DNA from: Clostridiales bacterium
GTDB taxonomy: Bacteria > Bacillota > Clostridia > Lachnospirales > JAISYE01
Reading direction: 5' to 3'
Assembly: GCA_031297485.1 (NCBI GenBank)
Contig: JAISYE010000240.1
Location: 1 to 32,538, forward strand
Length of the DNA stretch: 32,538 nucleotides
Below, piece by piece: positions 19,797-28,210 of this stretch (the first letter of the stretch is position 1; every line of letters starts with the position of its first letter). The translations under genes and the position numbers were made by a program. The notes under the pieces were generated by a model. The model was not told where the DNA came from. It saw nothing but the letters and a program-made list of their open reading frames with translations, and ran no database searches.

Positions 19797-21257
19797 ATGA
19801 ATGTAACACGAACGGAAATAAACGCCCGCGAGCCGGAGGTACCGGCGCAGCAGGCCAGGAGCGAGATTTCCTACAAAACCCTGACCAGCTTGCAGCCTGG
19901 CGAGCGTTTCCGCGCCACAATAACGGATATTCAGCCCAATCGGGTCACAATACGGCTGTCCTCTGGCGAAACCCTGACCGCCAAGTCCTATATACTGCCA
20001 GAGGCCCGTATAGGCGAGGAAACTATCTTCATGGTAAAAGAGAATTTAAAAGGCCAGGTACTGCTGGAAATGCTGAAACCAGGCGCTGATGTGATGCAGA
20101 AGAATATCATAAAGGAAGCGCTGGCAAATTTATTTTTGCCGGTAACAGAAGAAAATATCGCCCTGGCCAAGGCGCTTATAGAAAACAACCTGCCGCTTAC
20201 AAAGGAAATGTTGGAAAAAGCGCTTTTTATAAAATATTCCGCTGGTGCCGGAATTTCCGGAACACTTGATATGGACAAAATATTGTTTCTTATCAAAGAA
20301 GGGTTTCCGCTCAGCGCGGACAGCGCCGCCGCGTTAAACCGGGCGCTTGAAGGCGGCTTCGCGCTTAAAGGAAACCTGGCGGCTTTGGCGGAACTGCTGA
20401 CACAGCTGCCGGATACGCCGCTGAAACGAGGAATACTAGAAGCTCTGCTGCCTGACGGGGTGCCGACCACACTGCCCGAGGCCGGAGAGCCGGACCTGGA
20501 GCCGGCGGAGGAGCAAGCGCCGGCAATACCGCGGGAATTGCGTGAGGAACGGTTAGTTACCGCGGAACTGCTGAACAGGCTGGCGGCCGAAACATCGCCG
20601 CAGGCCAGGGAAGCGCTGCTGAACGACCTGCGGGCCGAGCTGAAAAAGGCGATGTTTATTCCCCTGGACGGCGACACCGTAAAGAATCCGGGGGAATACT
20701 ATAAGGACTTGGCGGAAATAGTCAAATTATTAACCGAGAGGCTGGCGGCCTCCGGCAAAACAGTGCCGGAAGTTCTGGTCCCATCGGAAACAGCCAGGGC
20801 AGCCGGCGGAATGTTTGAGGCGCTGCGGGATGATATGCGGTTTATGAACAGCATATCGGTTGAGCGTGAGTACATTCAAATTCCGTTTGTATTACAAAAC
20901 CGCGAAAATCAAGGGAATCTGATTATTTTCAAAAACCGCAGGGGCGGCGGCTCCCTTCCGCATGGAAGCTCCTGCGCGCTCATCGCGTTGGATTTGGAAG
21001 CCTTGGGCTATGTGGAGGTACTGGTGAACAAGACCTACAGCAGCGTCTCTCTTGAGTTCCGCGCGAAGGAATCCGCGTCCGAAAAGCTGTTTAAGCACAA
21101 CGCGGCGGACTTGGTATCCGCGCTGCAGTCCCGCGGTTATGAGGCGCGGGTCGGGTTTAAGAAGCTGCGCGAGCCGTTCAGGCTTACGGACCCCTCGCCC
21201 GCAGAACCTGGCGAGAAGGGTCCGCCGAAACGCTATTCCTTTGACATGAGGGTGTGA
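19797..21257 (+). CDS. FliK/YlqG-like hypothetical protein
   Basis: Position between rnhB and FlhB-C-like gene (as in B. subtilis rnhB-ylqG-ylqH); C-terminal region resembles FliK C-terminal domain. Confidence 0.65.
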   Translation: MNVTRTEINAREPEVPAQQARSEISYKTLTSLQPGERFRATITDIQPNRVTIRLSSGETLTAKSYILPEARIGEETIFMVKENLKGQVLLEMLKPGADVMQKNIIKEALANLFLPVTEENIALAKALIENNLPLTKEMLEKALFIKYSAGAGISGTLDMDKILFLIKEGFPLSADSAAALNRALEGGFALKGNLAALAELLTQLPDTPLKRGILEALLPDGVPTTLPEAGEPDLEPAEEQAPAIPRELREERLVTAELLNRLAAETSPQAREALLNDLRAELKKAMFIPLDGDTVKNPGEYYKDLAEIVKLLTERLAASGKTVPEVLVPSETARAAGGMFEALRDDMRFMNSISVEREYIQIPFVLQNRENQGNLIIFKNRRGGGSLPHGSSCALIALDLEALGYVEVLVNKTYSSVSLEFRAKESASEKLFKHNAADLVSALQSRGYEARVGFKKLREPFRLTDPSPAEPGEKGPPKRYSFDMRV

Positions 21258-21261
21258 GAGA

Positions 21262-21576
21262 ATGAGCCGCAAGAAGTTTAATCCATATCAGCGGGCGGTA
21301 GCACTGAAGTATTCCCCAGGTGACGTGGCGCCCAGCGTTGTGGCCAAGGGCACGGGGTATGTGGCGGAAAGGATATTGGAGAAGGGCGAGGCCAGCGACA
21401 TACCGGTATATAAGGACCCTGAGTTGGCTTCCGAGCTTACAAGACTGGAAATAGGCGAGAACATTCCGCCGGAGCTGTACGAGGTTGTGGCCCAGGTATT
21501 GATCTTTATAAGCGACTTGGACCGTATGGAAGAGTACAGGCGCGGTACCGGTATTAACAGCAATGAACAGCGTTGA
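21262..21576 (+). CDS. FlhB/YscU cytoplasmic-domain-like protein (YlqH-like)
   Basis: NPYQRAVALKYSPGDVAPSVVAKGTGYVAERILEKGEASDIPVYKDPELASELTRLEIGENIPPELYEVVAQVLIFI. Confidence 0.88.
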   Translation: MSRKKFNPYQRAVALKYSPGDVAPSVVAKGTGYVAERILEKGEASDIPVYKDPELASELTRLEIGENIPPELYEVVAQVLIFISDLDRMEEYRRGTGINSNEQR

Positions 21577-21925
21577 CCTTGGCAATTACGGAGAAAGTAT
21601 CGCGGAGGAATTTCTGCGGGCGAAAGATTACGCGGTACTTGAACGTAAGTACCGCGCCGGCGGCGGGGAAATTGACCTTATTGCGGAAAGCGGCGGCACA
21701 ATCGCGTTTGTGGAGGTAAAGTACAGGAAGGGCCTTGGGTTCGGCTATCCGCGGGAAGCCGTAAGCCCTGCCAAACAGCGCAGGATTAAGAACTGCGCCT
21801 TGTGCTACGTGGCCGAGCGCGGCATGACCGGCCGGGATTTCAGGTTCGACGTGGTCGAAATTTTAGACCTGAGTCATGGCAAGGATAAGATGACTATTGA
21901 GCATATAGAGAACGCGTTTATGTAA
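21563..21925 (+). CDS. YraN/UPF0102 family protein
   Basis: GNYGESIAEEFLRAKDYAVLERKYRAGGGEIDLIAESGGTIAFVEVKYRKG: YraN nuclease-fold signature. Confidence 0.93.
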   Translation: MNSVDLGNYGESIAEEFLRAKDYAVLERKYRAGGGEIDLIAESGGTIAFVEVKYRKGLGFGYPREAVSPAKQRRIKNCALCYVAERGMTGRDFRFDVVEILDLSHGKDKMTIEHIENAFM

Positions 21926-21944
21926 ATAAGCTCCGCGTTATTGA

Positions 21945-21977
21945 AAACGGTCAAAAGGCAAAACCTTTTGACCGTTT
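21945..21977. terminator. Perfect 14-bp hairpin between convergent yraN and Rrf2 genes
   Basis: AAACGGTCAAAAGG-caaaa-CCTTTTGACCGTTT; bidirectional terminator position, weak U-tract. Confidence 0.55.
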
Positions 21978-21990
21978 CCCTGAAACCATA

Positions 21991-22413
21991 TTATCCGCCG
22001 TAATAATCATTTAGTATCTGCTTTAGCGTGCAGCCGGACATTGCGCTTTTGACAGCATCCGTAATGACGCCGTAGGGTTTTTCCAGCAAATCATAAATTT
22101 TACTTCCTACGGGACATTTTATTGAAGGATTGGGGTGCATTCCGATCAGTTCATTCAAGGGAATCAGATCAACTGCCTGGTAAACATCCCAAACCGTTAT
22201 GTTATCCGGGGCAACAGCCAAAGACGCCCCACCCGAGCCGCGCTGCACATTTACAAGCCCCGCCTTTTTTAAGCCGCCAATCATGTTTCGAACAATGACA
22301 GGGTTGCAGCCTGTGCTCATGGCCAGAATCTCACTTGTCAGCTTCTGGTCCTTGAATACCTCAAGCAAAACAAGCAGGTGGAGTGCGATTGAAGTTTTTG
22401 TACTGATACGCAT
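21991..22413 (-). CDS. Rrf2-family transcriptional regulator
   Basis: MRISTKTSIALHLLVLLEVFKDQKLTSEILAMSTGCNPVIVRNMIGGLKKAGLVNVQRGSGGASLA. Confidence 0.92.
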   Translation of the reverse strand: MRISTKTSIALHLLVLLEVFKDQKLTSEILAMSTGCNPVIVRNMIGGLKKAGLVNVQRGSGGASLAVAPDNITVWDVYQAVDLIPLNELIGMHPNPSIKCPVGSKIYDLLEKPYGVITDAVKSAMSGCTLKQILNDYYGG

Positions 22414-22462
22414 GAATACCCTCCTTTCCCTATCATAGCAAGAAACAATTTTGTTGTCAACA

Positions 22463-22491
22463 TTGACATTACAATGCGTCCATGATATGAT
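22463..22491 (+). promoter_or_regulatory. Strong sigma-A promoter for RibU-like gene
   Basis: TTGACA, 17-nt spacer, TATGAT. Confidence 0.8.
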
Positions 22492-22494
22492 GTG

Positions 22495-22515
22495 TTGTAA
22501 GTATAAATATTACAA
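22495..22515. promoter_or_regulatory. Candidate operator (inverted repeat TTGTAA-N9-TTACAA)
   Basis: Immediately downstream of the -10 box, spanning the expected +1, in a divergon with an Rrf2 regulator. Confidence 0.45.
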
Positions 22516-22528
22516 TTGGAGGTATAAC

Positions 22529-23290
22529 ATGCAAACTAAATTTTCTACAAAACCGCGAAAGGATGCGGTGTCTGAGGCGGAGACCGTCCGGACCGCGGGA
22601 GGCGCAAGGGATCGTACAAAGCGGCTTACAGCCATGGCCTTGCTCAGCGCCGCGGCCTACATCCTGACGCTGCTGTCCCATTCAATACCAGCTGTGGAGG
22701 GCTTCCTGCGCTATGACCCCGCCGACATCGTAATCGTCGTCGGCGGTTTCCTTTTCGGACCGCTGACAGCGCTGCTAATCTCCCTGGTGGTTTCGTTTAT
22801 GGAGTTTATAACTATTAGCAATACCGGCGTGATCGGTTTGGTCATGAATATCATATCCACCGCCGCGTTCGCGTGTGCCGCCGCGTTTATCTACAAAAGG
22901 CGGCAGACCATGCCAGGCGCCGTTATGTCTCTGGCGGCGGGCGTCGTCGCCATGACGGTCATGATGCTGCTGTGGAATTACATCATAACGCCGCTTTACA
23001 TGGCAAACGTATCGCGCGCGCAGGTGACGGCCATGCTAATACCCATATTTCTGCCGTTCAACCTGTTGAAGGGGACGATAAACGCCGCCGTAACGCTGCT
23101 GCTGTACAAACCGCTGGTGACCGCGCTTAGGCGCGCGCGTCTCATTTCCGTCACGCGCGGCGGCGCGGTTCTGTCCGAGGAAGCGCCGCGGAACCCCAGG
23201 CAACAGTTCAGCAAGGCCATGATGATACCGGCAGCCATTGTGCTGCTTACCTGCGCGCTGGTATTGCTCGCCTGGGCGGGGGTCATATAG
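22529..23290 (+). CDS. ECF transporter S component, RibU-like (ORF opens at 22451)
   Basis: RLTAMALLSAAAYILTLL, FLRYDPADIVIVVGGFLFGPLTALLISLVVSFMEFI, NYIITPLYM, PIFLPFNLLKGTINAAVTLLLYKPL. Confidence 0.75.
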   Translation: MQTKFSTKPRKDAVSEAETVRTAGGARDRTKRLTAMALLSAAAYILTLLSHSIPAVEGFLRYDPADIVIVVGGFLFGPLTALLISLVVSFMEFITISNTGVIGLVMNIISTAAFACAAAFIYKRRQTMPGAVMSLAAGVVAMTVMMLLWNYIITPLYMANVSRAQVTAMLIPIFLPFNLLKGTINAAVTLLLYKPLVTALRRARLISVTRGGAVLSEEAPRNPRQQFSKAMMIPAAIVLLTCALVLLAWAGVI

Positions 23291-23516
23291 CGTACCCGCG
23301 TCCATATAGGCAGGGTTGATACAGAACCATCCTAAGGCCGGTCAATGATTCCACCGGCTTTTTTAATACCTTTCCTGCCTCTGTCAACTCAATAAACACA
23401 ATGGCCTCACCGTCTGTAAACCGGCCTGCCGCGGAAATGGCAGGCGCCCGCGAGTTTATTACTCCTGACAGTTCATGTCAATAAATCGTTAATGCTATTA
23501 TACGTGACAAGTCAAT

Positions 23517-23548
23517 AATGATAATATATAATAAAAATGATAATATAT
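23517..23548 (+). promoter_or_regulatory. Direct repeat upstream of relQ-like gene
   Basis: AATGATAATATAT at 23517-23529 and 23536-23548 (19-nt period). Confidence 0.3.
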
Positions 23549-23572
23549 TGTTGATGAAAGGGATGAAAAAAG

Positions 23573-24382
23573 TTGCCGTCAATAAACTGGCATGAATTTT
23601 TGATGCCATACGCTCAGGCGGTTGATGAACTGTGCGGGAAATTTAAGAGCCTGGATAAGGAATACCGGTTTAAGACACTGCATTCGCCCATAGAGCATGT
23701 GCAGGGGCGCGTGAAACGGGTGGGCAGCATATTGGAAAAAGCGCGGCGCAAGAGGGTGCCGGTTAATAAAATCGTGGAGGGGATAAGGGATATAGCGGGC
23801 ATACGGATAATATGCCAGTTTGTGGAAGATATTGGCGCGGTGGTGCAAATTGTCAGGCGCCACGAGGGTTTTGACCTGCGCGTGCTGGACGAGCAGGATT
23901 ATATAACTAACGCGAAACCCAGCGGCTACCGGTGTTATCATATTCACGTTGAATACCCGATATTTACGATGGATGGCATGAAAAAAATACCGGTAGAGAT
24001 ACAAATACGCACCATGTCCATGGATTTTTGGGCCACAATAGAACATTCGCTGAAATATAAATATAACGGCAAAATTCCGGAAGCATTGCGCGGCAGGCTG
24101 ATCCATACCGCGGAGGCCGCGTTCCAGCTGGACAAAGAAATGAGCACAATCCGTGACGAGATAATTGAAACGCAGAAAGTGATCCGCGTTAAAAACGACT
24201 TGGCGGACCAAATACTAAAGAAAATACAAGATTTGCATTCGATGGTAAAAACCGAAAGCATCAATGAGCTGAATAAGGAGTTTTACGGAATATATAACGA
24301 GAATGACGTCGCGAAACTGAACGCGTTTAATTATAAACTGGACACAATGATGAGACTTTACAGTACGGAGAGTTTTGAATAA
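23573..24382 (+). CDS. relQ: Small alarmone synthetase, RelQ/YjbM-like (TTG start)
   Basis: HSPIEHVQGRVKRVGSILEKARRKRVPVNKIVEGIRDIAGIRIICQFVEDI, SGYRCYHIHVEYPI, EIQIRTMSMDFWATIEHSLKYKYNGKIPE. Confidence 0.88.
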   Translation: MPSINWHEFLMPYAQAVDELCGKFKSLDKEYRFKTLHSPIEHVQGRVKRVGSILEKARRKRVPVNKIVEGIRDIAGIRIICQFVEDIGAVVQIVRRHEGFDLRVLDEQDYITNAKPSGYRCYHIHVEYPIFTMDGMKKIPVEIQIRTMSMDFWATIEHSLKYKYNGKIPEALRGRLIHTAEAAFQLDKEMSTIRDEIIETQKVIRVKNDLADQILKKIQDLHSMVKTESINELNKEFYGIYNENDVAKLNAFNYKLDTMMRLYSTESFE

Positions 24383-24397
24383 CGAACGCTGAAACGT

Positions 24398-24466
24398 AAG
24401 GCGTGTTTGAAAATTCCTTAGAGCGCGAAATTTCATATGAAACCGCTCCAATTTTCAAGCACTTCC
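24398..24466 (+). repeat. Partially decayed copy of the 87-bp palindromic repeat
   Basis: AAGGCGTGTTTGAAAATTCCTTAGAGCGCGAAATTTC intact left arm; degenerate right arm CCAATTTTCAAGCACTTCC. Confidence 0.8.
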
Positions 24467-24495
24467 TGATAACCTTTAAAAAGGCGGAGAACTGT

Positions 24496-25566
24496 ATGAA
24501 TAAATATTTTGAAAACTACGACGACGACTCCCGCGAAATGTTAAACCAAATTTCCATACTGAAGATATTACTTGTAATATTTTTCTGCACCCGGCTGTTT
24601 TACGCCTTATGCTTTGCGCTTATATGGCCCAGCGTCTATACGGTTATTCTGCATTTATTAGGATCTTTGGTTTATTTGCTGGCGTATGTCTTAAACGGCC
24701 TTAAGCGCTATAAGGCCATAGTTGTGGCGGCGGCGGTAGAAACCGTCATATGCGCCGCTGCTTCGGACTTTACGCTGGGGCCTTACGCGCAATTTCACAT
24801 GTTTATACTCACTGTTATGATACCGGTATTAAGCGTTTTTCGCCTTAAAACTTCGGAACGTGTGGGAATAACCGCGTTTCTTGTTATAAGTATGCCGCTG
24901 TGTGTTTTGGCGCCATTTTTGAACCCTGTTCCGCCGCCGGACATAAAATTTTTGGCCGTGGTAGAAATAGTAAATACTGTGATAATATTTGGTACGCTTG
25001 CGGCGGAGTTTATCCTGTACAAGAATATCGAGCGTTTCACCAGCAGCGAGTTGCGGAAGGACTATGAACGGGTGCGCGCGATGGCTTATGAGGACTCGCT
25101 TACCAAGCTGAAAACGCGGCAGTACGCCAAGCAGTATTTTGCCCTGCTTGCCGTGCGCCAGACCGACGAGCGCCCCACCTGCTTCGCCATGCTGGACATA
25201 GACTTCTTTAAACATGTAAACGACACATACGGCCACGATGCCGGCGACAGGATATTGGAGTTTGTGGCCTCAATATTAAAGCAGAGCTTTCGCTCCACAG
25301 ACCTTGTATGCAGGTGGGGCGGGGAAGAATTTTTAGTGGTAATGGAAAACTGCCCGCTGGATATAGCGGTGCGCCTGCTGGATAAAGTGCGCGCAAAGGC
25401 GGAGGAAAGCGCGTACCAATATAATGACAAGGAAATTAATCTGACGGTTACCATAGGCGTAACCACGCTGGTAAACTGCGATGTGGAAGGCGCGATTCTG
25501 CGCAGCGACAAGATGCTTTATAAAGGCAAGGTAAACGGACGGAACCAGGTAGTTTCCTCAGCCTGA
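24496..25566 (+). CDS. Membrane GGDEF-domain protein, predicted diguanylate cyclase (ORF opens at 24403 inside a repeat)
   Basis: N-terminal TM segments; DSLTKLKTRQY...MLDIDFFKHVNDTYGHDAGDRIL...RSTDLVCRWGGEEFLVVM (GGEEF plus RxxD I-site). Confidence 0.95.
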   Translation: MNKYFENYDDDSREMLNQISILKILLVIFFCTRLFYALCFALIWPSVYTVILHLLGSLVYLLAYVLNGLKRYKAIVVAAAVETVICAAASDFTLGPYAQFHMFILTVMIPVLSVFRLKTSERVGITAFLVISMPLCVLAPFLNPVPPPDIKFLAVVEIVNTVIIFGTLAAEFILYKNIERFTSSELRKDYERVRAMAYEDSLTKLKTRQYAKQYFALLAVRQTDERPTCFAMLDIDFFKHVNDTYGHDAGDRILEFVASILKQSFRSTDLVCRWGGEEFLVVMENCPLDIAVRLLDKVRAKAEESAYQYNDKEINLTVTIGVTTLVNCDVEGAILRSDKMLYKGKVNGRNQVVSSA

Positions 25567-25594
25567 TTCTGACGTCCTGAAAGGGGGCTTTAAT

Positions 25595-25936
25595 TTGGTC
25601 AGGGCGGAATGGTTGGAAGAATCGGGCGTTTATAACCTGAACATATACGAGGACGGCGAACGCGCCGCCTTGGGAAGGCTTACGGTGCGGGACTCCGTTT
25701 GCAAGATCGCGTACATGGTCGTATTTTCCGAACATCGCGGGAAAAAATACGGCGACTTTTTAATGCGTCTGCTTATCAGGCGGGCATATGAGTTGGGGTG
25801 TCGGGAGCAGTATGTGGACATCCCCGCGGAGCTCGTGGATTTTTTTAAAAAATACGAGTTTCAGGTGACAGGACCGGCTGGCGGCGGCTGCCTGCGTCTT
25901 CGGCGGGAAGGGGACATTACAGGCGATTGCGAATAA
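25595..25936 (+). CDS. GNAT-family acetyltransferase-like small protein (TTG start)
   Basis: MVVFSEHRGKKYGDFLMRLLIRRAYELGCREQYVDIP resembles the GNAT acetyl-CoA binding region. Confidence 0.65.
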   Translation: MVRAEWLEESGVYNLNIYEDGERAALGRLTVRDSVCKIAYMVVFSEHRGKKYGDFLMRLLIRRAYELGCREQYVDIPAELVDFFKKYEFQVTGPAGGGCLRLRREGDITGDCE

Positions 25937-26095
25937 TTTAAAATAAGCCTTGCGATGTTCATGAAATTATTTTGTAATAATTTTGTTATTGATTTTTAAT
26001 AAATTTCGTGAGAGAATGGACGCATGGTATGTAATTATACGGCTTGTTCCCCAAGCCCAAATTACCAACTCTATTTTATAGGAGGGTTACAGGCA

Positions 26096-26878
26096 ATGAA
26101 GAAGGTAAGCAAATTTGTAGCGTTTATCGCTACGGCGTGTATCGTATTATCTTCGACAGTATCCGTTTTTGCCGCAGAGCTGTCCATTAAGACTAAGGAC
26201 TTGGTTAACCAGAACACAAAGATGGTTATCGGTACTTATCCCATTATTGACGGCTGCGACGACATTAACAAGGAGATTTACGACAAGGTGTGGAGAGGCT
26301 ATCAGTATAACGCGATAGATTCCTCGTACGCCAGCGCGAAGAATGTCTTTACCGCGACCTACGACGGCGTGGAATATGCAGGTGATATCGCCAAAATTAC
26401 GGTAAGTCTGCATTACAAGCAGTCGAATCAGTCCAAGAAGGGCGACTATACCGAAACTGTTTCATGGTATATAAACGCCGCGACTAAGGCTACGGCGGGC
26501 GAAAGCGATTTTACGGCCGCCCAGGAAGCCGGCGAGGAAGAAGCAGCGCCTGCCGCGGAAGACACAACCCCGGTTATTGACGCGGCTATTGCCAACAGAA
26601 TGGTTTCGGTCAGAAAGCTGGAGGACCTTGGCTACAAACTGACCTGGAATGAGAGCATGGGCGGTTCTATTACTATTAACGACGCCGATGACAAGTACCT
26701 TACTATTGTTGTCGCGGAAACCAACTCTTATTTTAAGAACGGCAGCGCGGTGACTCTTGTAGAGGCTCCGAAGCCTTCCGGCGACGACGACCTGCTTGTC
26801 CCTGCGGAATTTTTCAGCAAAGTCCTTGGCCTTAAGGTTGTGGCTGATGGAAGCAAGGATGTTAAAATTTCCAAATAA
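26096..26878 (+). CDS. Secreted protein with DUF4163-like region and copper-amine-oxidase-N/stalk-domain-like C-terminus (ORF opens at 26024)
   Basis: Signal peptide MKKVSKFVAFIATACIVLSSTVSVFAAE; C-terminal VPAEFFSKVLGLKVVADGSKDVKISK. SD GGAGGG upstream. Confidence 0.65.
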   Translation: MKKVSKFVAFIATACIVLSSTVSVFAAELSIKTKDLVNQNTKMVIGTYPIIDGCDDINKEIYDKVWRGYQYNAIDSSYASAKNVFTATYDGVEYAGDIAKITVSLHYKQSNQSKKGDYTETVSWYINAATKATAGESDFTAAQEAGEEEAAPAAEDTTPVIDAAIANRMVSVRKLEDLGYKLTWNESMGGSITINDADDKYLTIVVAETNSYFKNGSAVTLVEAPKPSGDDDLLVPAEFFSKVLGLKVVADGSKDVKISK

Positions 26879-26883
26879 CTAAT

Positions 26884-26912
26884 AAAAACCCCATGATTTT
26901 CATGGGGTTTTT
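26884..26912 (+). terminator. Rho-independent terminator
   Basis: AAAAACCCCATGA-ttt-TCATGGGGTTTTT. Confidence 0.9.
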
Positions 26913-26994
26913 ATATTGCGCAGGCTTCCTGGTTTATGTTACAAACCATTTTATTGAAAAGCCGCATACCGCATAAGAACGCTGCGCCCGCCGC

Positions 26995-27220
26995 ACTTGA
27001 GAAGGGGTCTGGGGATAAGTCCCCAGAAGCGCGAACTTAAGAAAAAAATAACCAGTCCCTTTTACGTCGGCAAGCTCGACTATCCTTAAAAAGGCTGTAC
27101 CTGCATCAAAAAGCGCTGCACTTCACGCCCTTGATAAGGGGTCTGGGATGAAATCCTCAGCGTGGTTTGGGGCAGAACCCCAAGGTTTTAATGTCATGAC
27201 CTTTCCCAAACCTCAAGTGC
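26995..27220. repeat. Large dispersed intergenic repeat, copy 2, carrying a REP-like insertion
   Basis: Collinear with 11444-11650 except for a 21-nt hairpin inserted at 27064-27084. Confidence 0.8.
27064..27084 (-). repeat. REP-like mini-hairpin insertion
   Basis: ACGTCGGCAAGCTCGACTATC; absent from the sister repeat (CCCTTTT|CTTAAGAAAGCTGTACC). Confidence 0.7.
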
Positions 27221-27227
27221 GTATAAT

Positions 27228-27962
27228 TCACAGCCCCGCAAATTTGTACATGGCGATCCCCGCCGCTACCGCCAGGTTTAAGGAGTCAATCTCATGGTTA
27301 TGCTGAATGCGTACGCTTTCCCCATAATCCAGAAACCCGTCAGGCAAACCTGCCGCCTCATTGCCGAAAACCATGCTGAACAAGCCTCTTGGCCGCTCCG
27401 TAATATCCGCTAAATCCAGGCGGCCGTTCAGCATAAAGCAGAAGGGCTTATGCTTCGGGAATTCCGCGGAATATTCCTCAAAGGAGCCGAAGTACATATG
27501 CCTGCCGTGGAAAAACGCGCCCATGGACGCTCGTATAGTCCGCGGGTCGTGAATATCGACACCCGGCCTTATTATTACAAAATCCAAAAAGCCGAAGCCC
27601 ACGCCCGTACGGATAATAGCGCCCAGGTTCCCCGCGTCGCTTGGGTTGACCAGCACCACATGAGGCACGGTGTCAGACACAGGCGCGCGGTATTTTTCAA
27701 ACAGCCCTATCACGAATGTGTTCTCCTTAGTTGCCAGGCGGTTGAAAATTTTCCGGTTTACTTCCCATGGCAGCCCATCAGGGGCGAACTGTGTCCGCCC
27801 GCACATTTTAAAAATATTTTGGTCCGCGTCCTTTGCCATGTAATCTGGATGAATATAAATTTTAATAACAGCCTCCGGCCTGAGTCTAATCAGCTCGACA
27901 GTAAGCGCCATGCCCAAGGTATAGGAATACGCCGCGTCGCTGCCGTACTTTTTTATGGCCAT
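27228..27962 (-). CDS. TrmH/SpoU-family RNA methyltransferase
   Basis: VVLVNPSDAGNLGAIIRTGVGFGFLDFVII, FSMVFGNEAAGLP, VRIQHNHEIDSLNLAVAAGIAMY: SPOUT motifs 1-3. Confidence 0.93.
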   Translation of the reverse strand: MAIKKYGSDAAYSYTLGMALTVELIRLRPEAVIKIYIHPDYMAKDADQNIFKMCGRTQFAPDGLPWEVNRKIFNRLATKENTFVIGLFEKYRAPVSDTVPHVVLVNPSDAGNLGAIIRTGVGFGFLDFVIIRPGVDIHDPRTIRASMGAFFHGRHMYFGSFEEYSAEFPKHKPFCFMLNGRLDLADITERPRGLFSMVFGNEAAGLPDGFLDYGESVRIQHNHEIDSLNLAVAAGIAMYKFAGL

Positions 27963-28010
27963 ACTTTCACTTCCAACTCACCCAATCCAACGGATAAATC
28001 CGCTGGCGTT

Positions 28011-28097
28011 AAGGCGTGTTTGAAAATTCCTTAGAGCGCGAAATTTCGAATAAACCCGCCGCAATTTCGCGCTGGAATCCAGTTTTCAAACATGTCC
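28011..28097 (+). repeat. 87-bp palindromic repeat, intact copy
   Basis: AAGGCGTGTTTGAAAATTCCTTAGAGCGCGAAATTTCG...GCAATTTCGCGCTGGAATCCAGTTTTCAAACATGTCC; same length as 14032-14118. Confidence 0.88.
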
Positions 28098-28210
28098 CAG
28101 CCAGACTTGTCAATCCACTTAAAGTGAGTATAATCATTTTATATAAAAATCTCAACCGGAAGTTCCGGCCCGGCCGTAATTTTAACCGGCAGAAAAGGAA
28201 GTCTTATGTA

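Noticed and set aside
24403-24495. N-terminal extension MFENSLEREIS... of the GGDEF ORF
   Set aside because: Translation of the 87-bp repeat; a good SD and ATG exist at 24496. The same peptide starts the 28016 ORF before tsaE.
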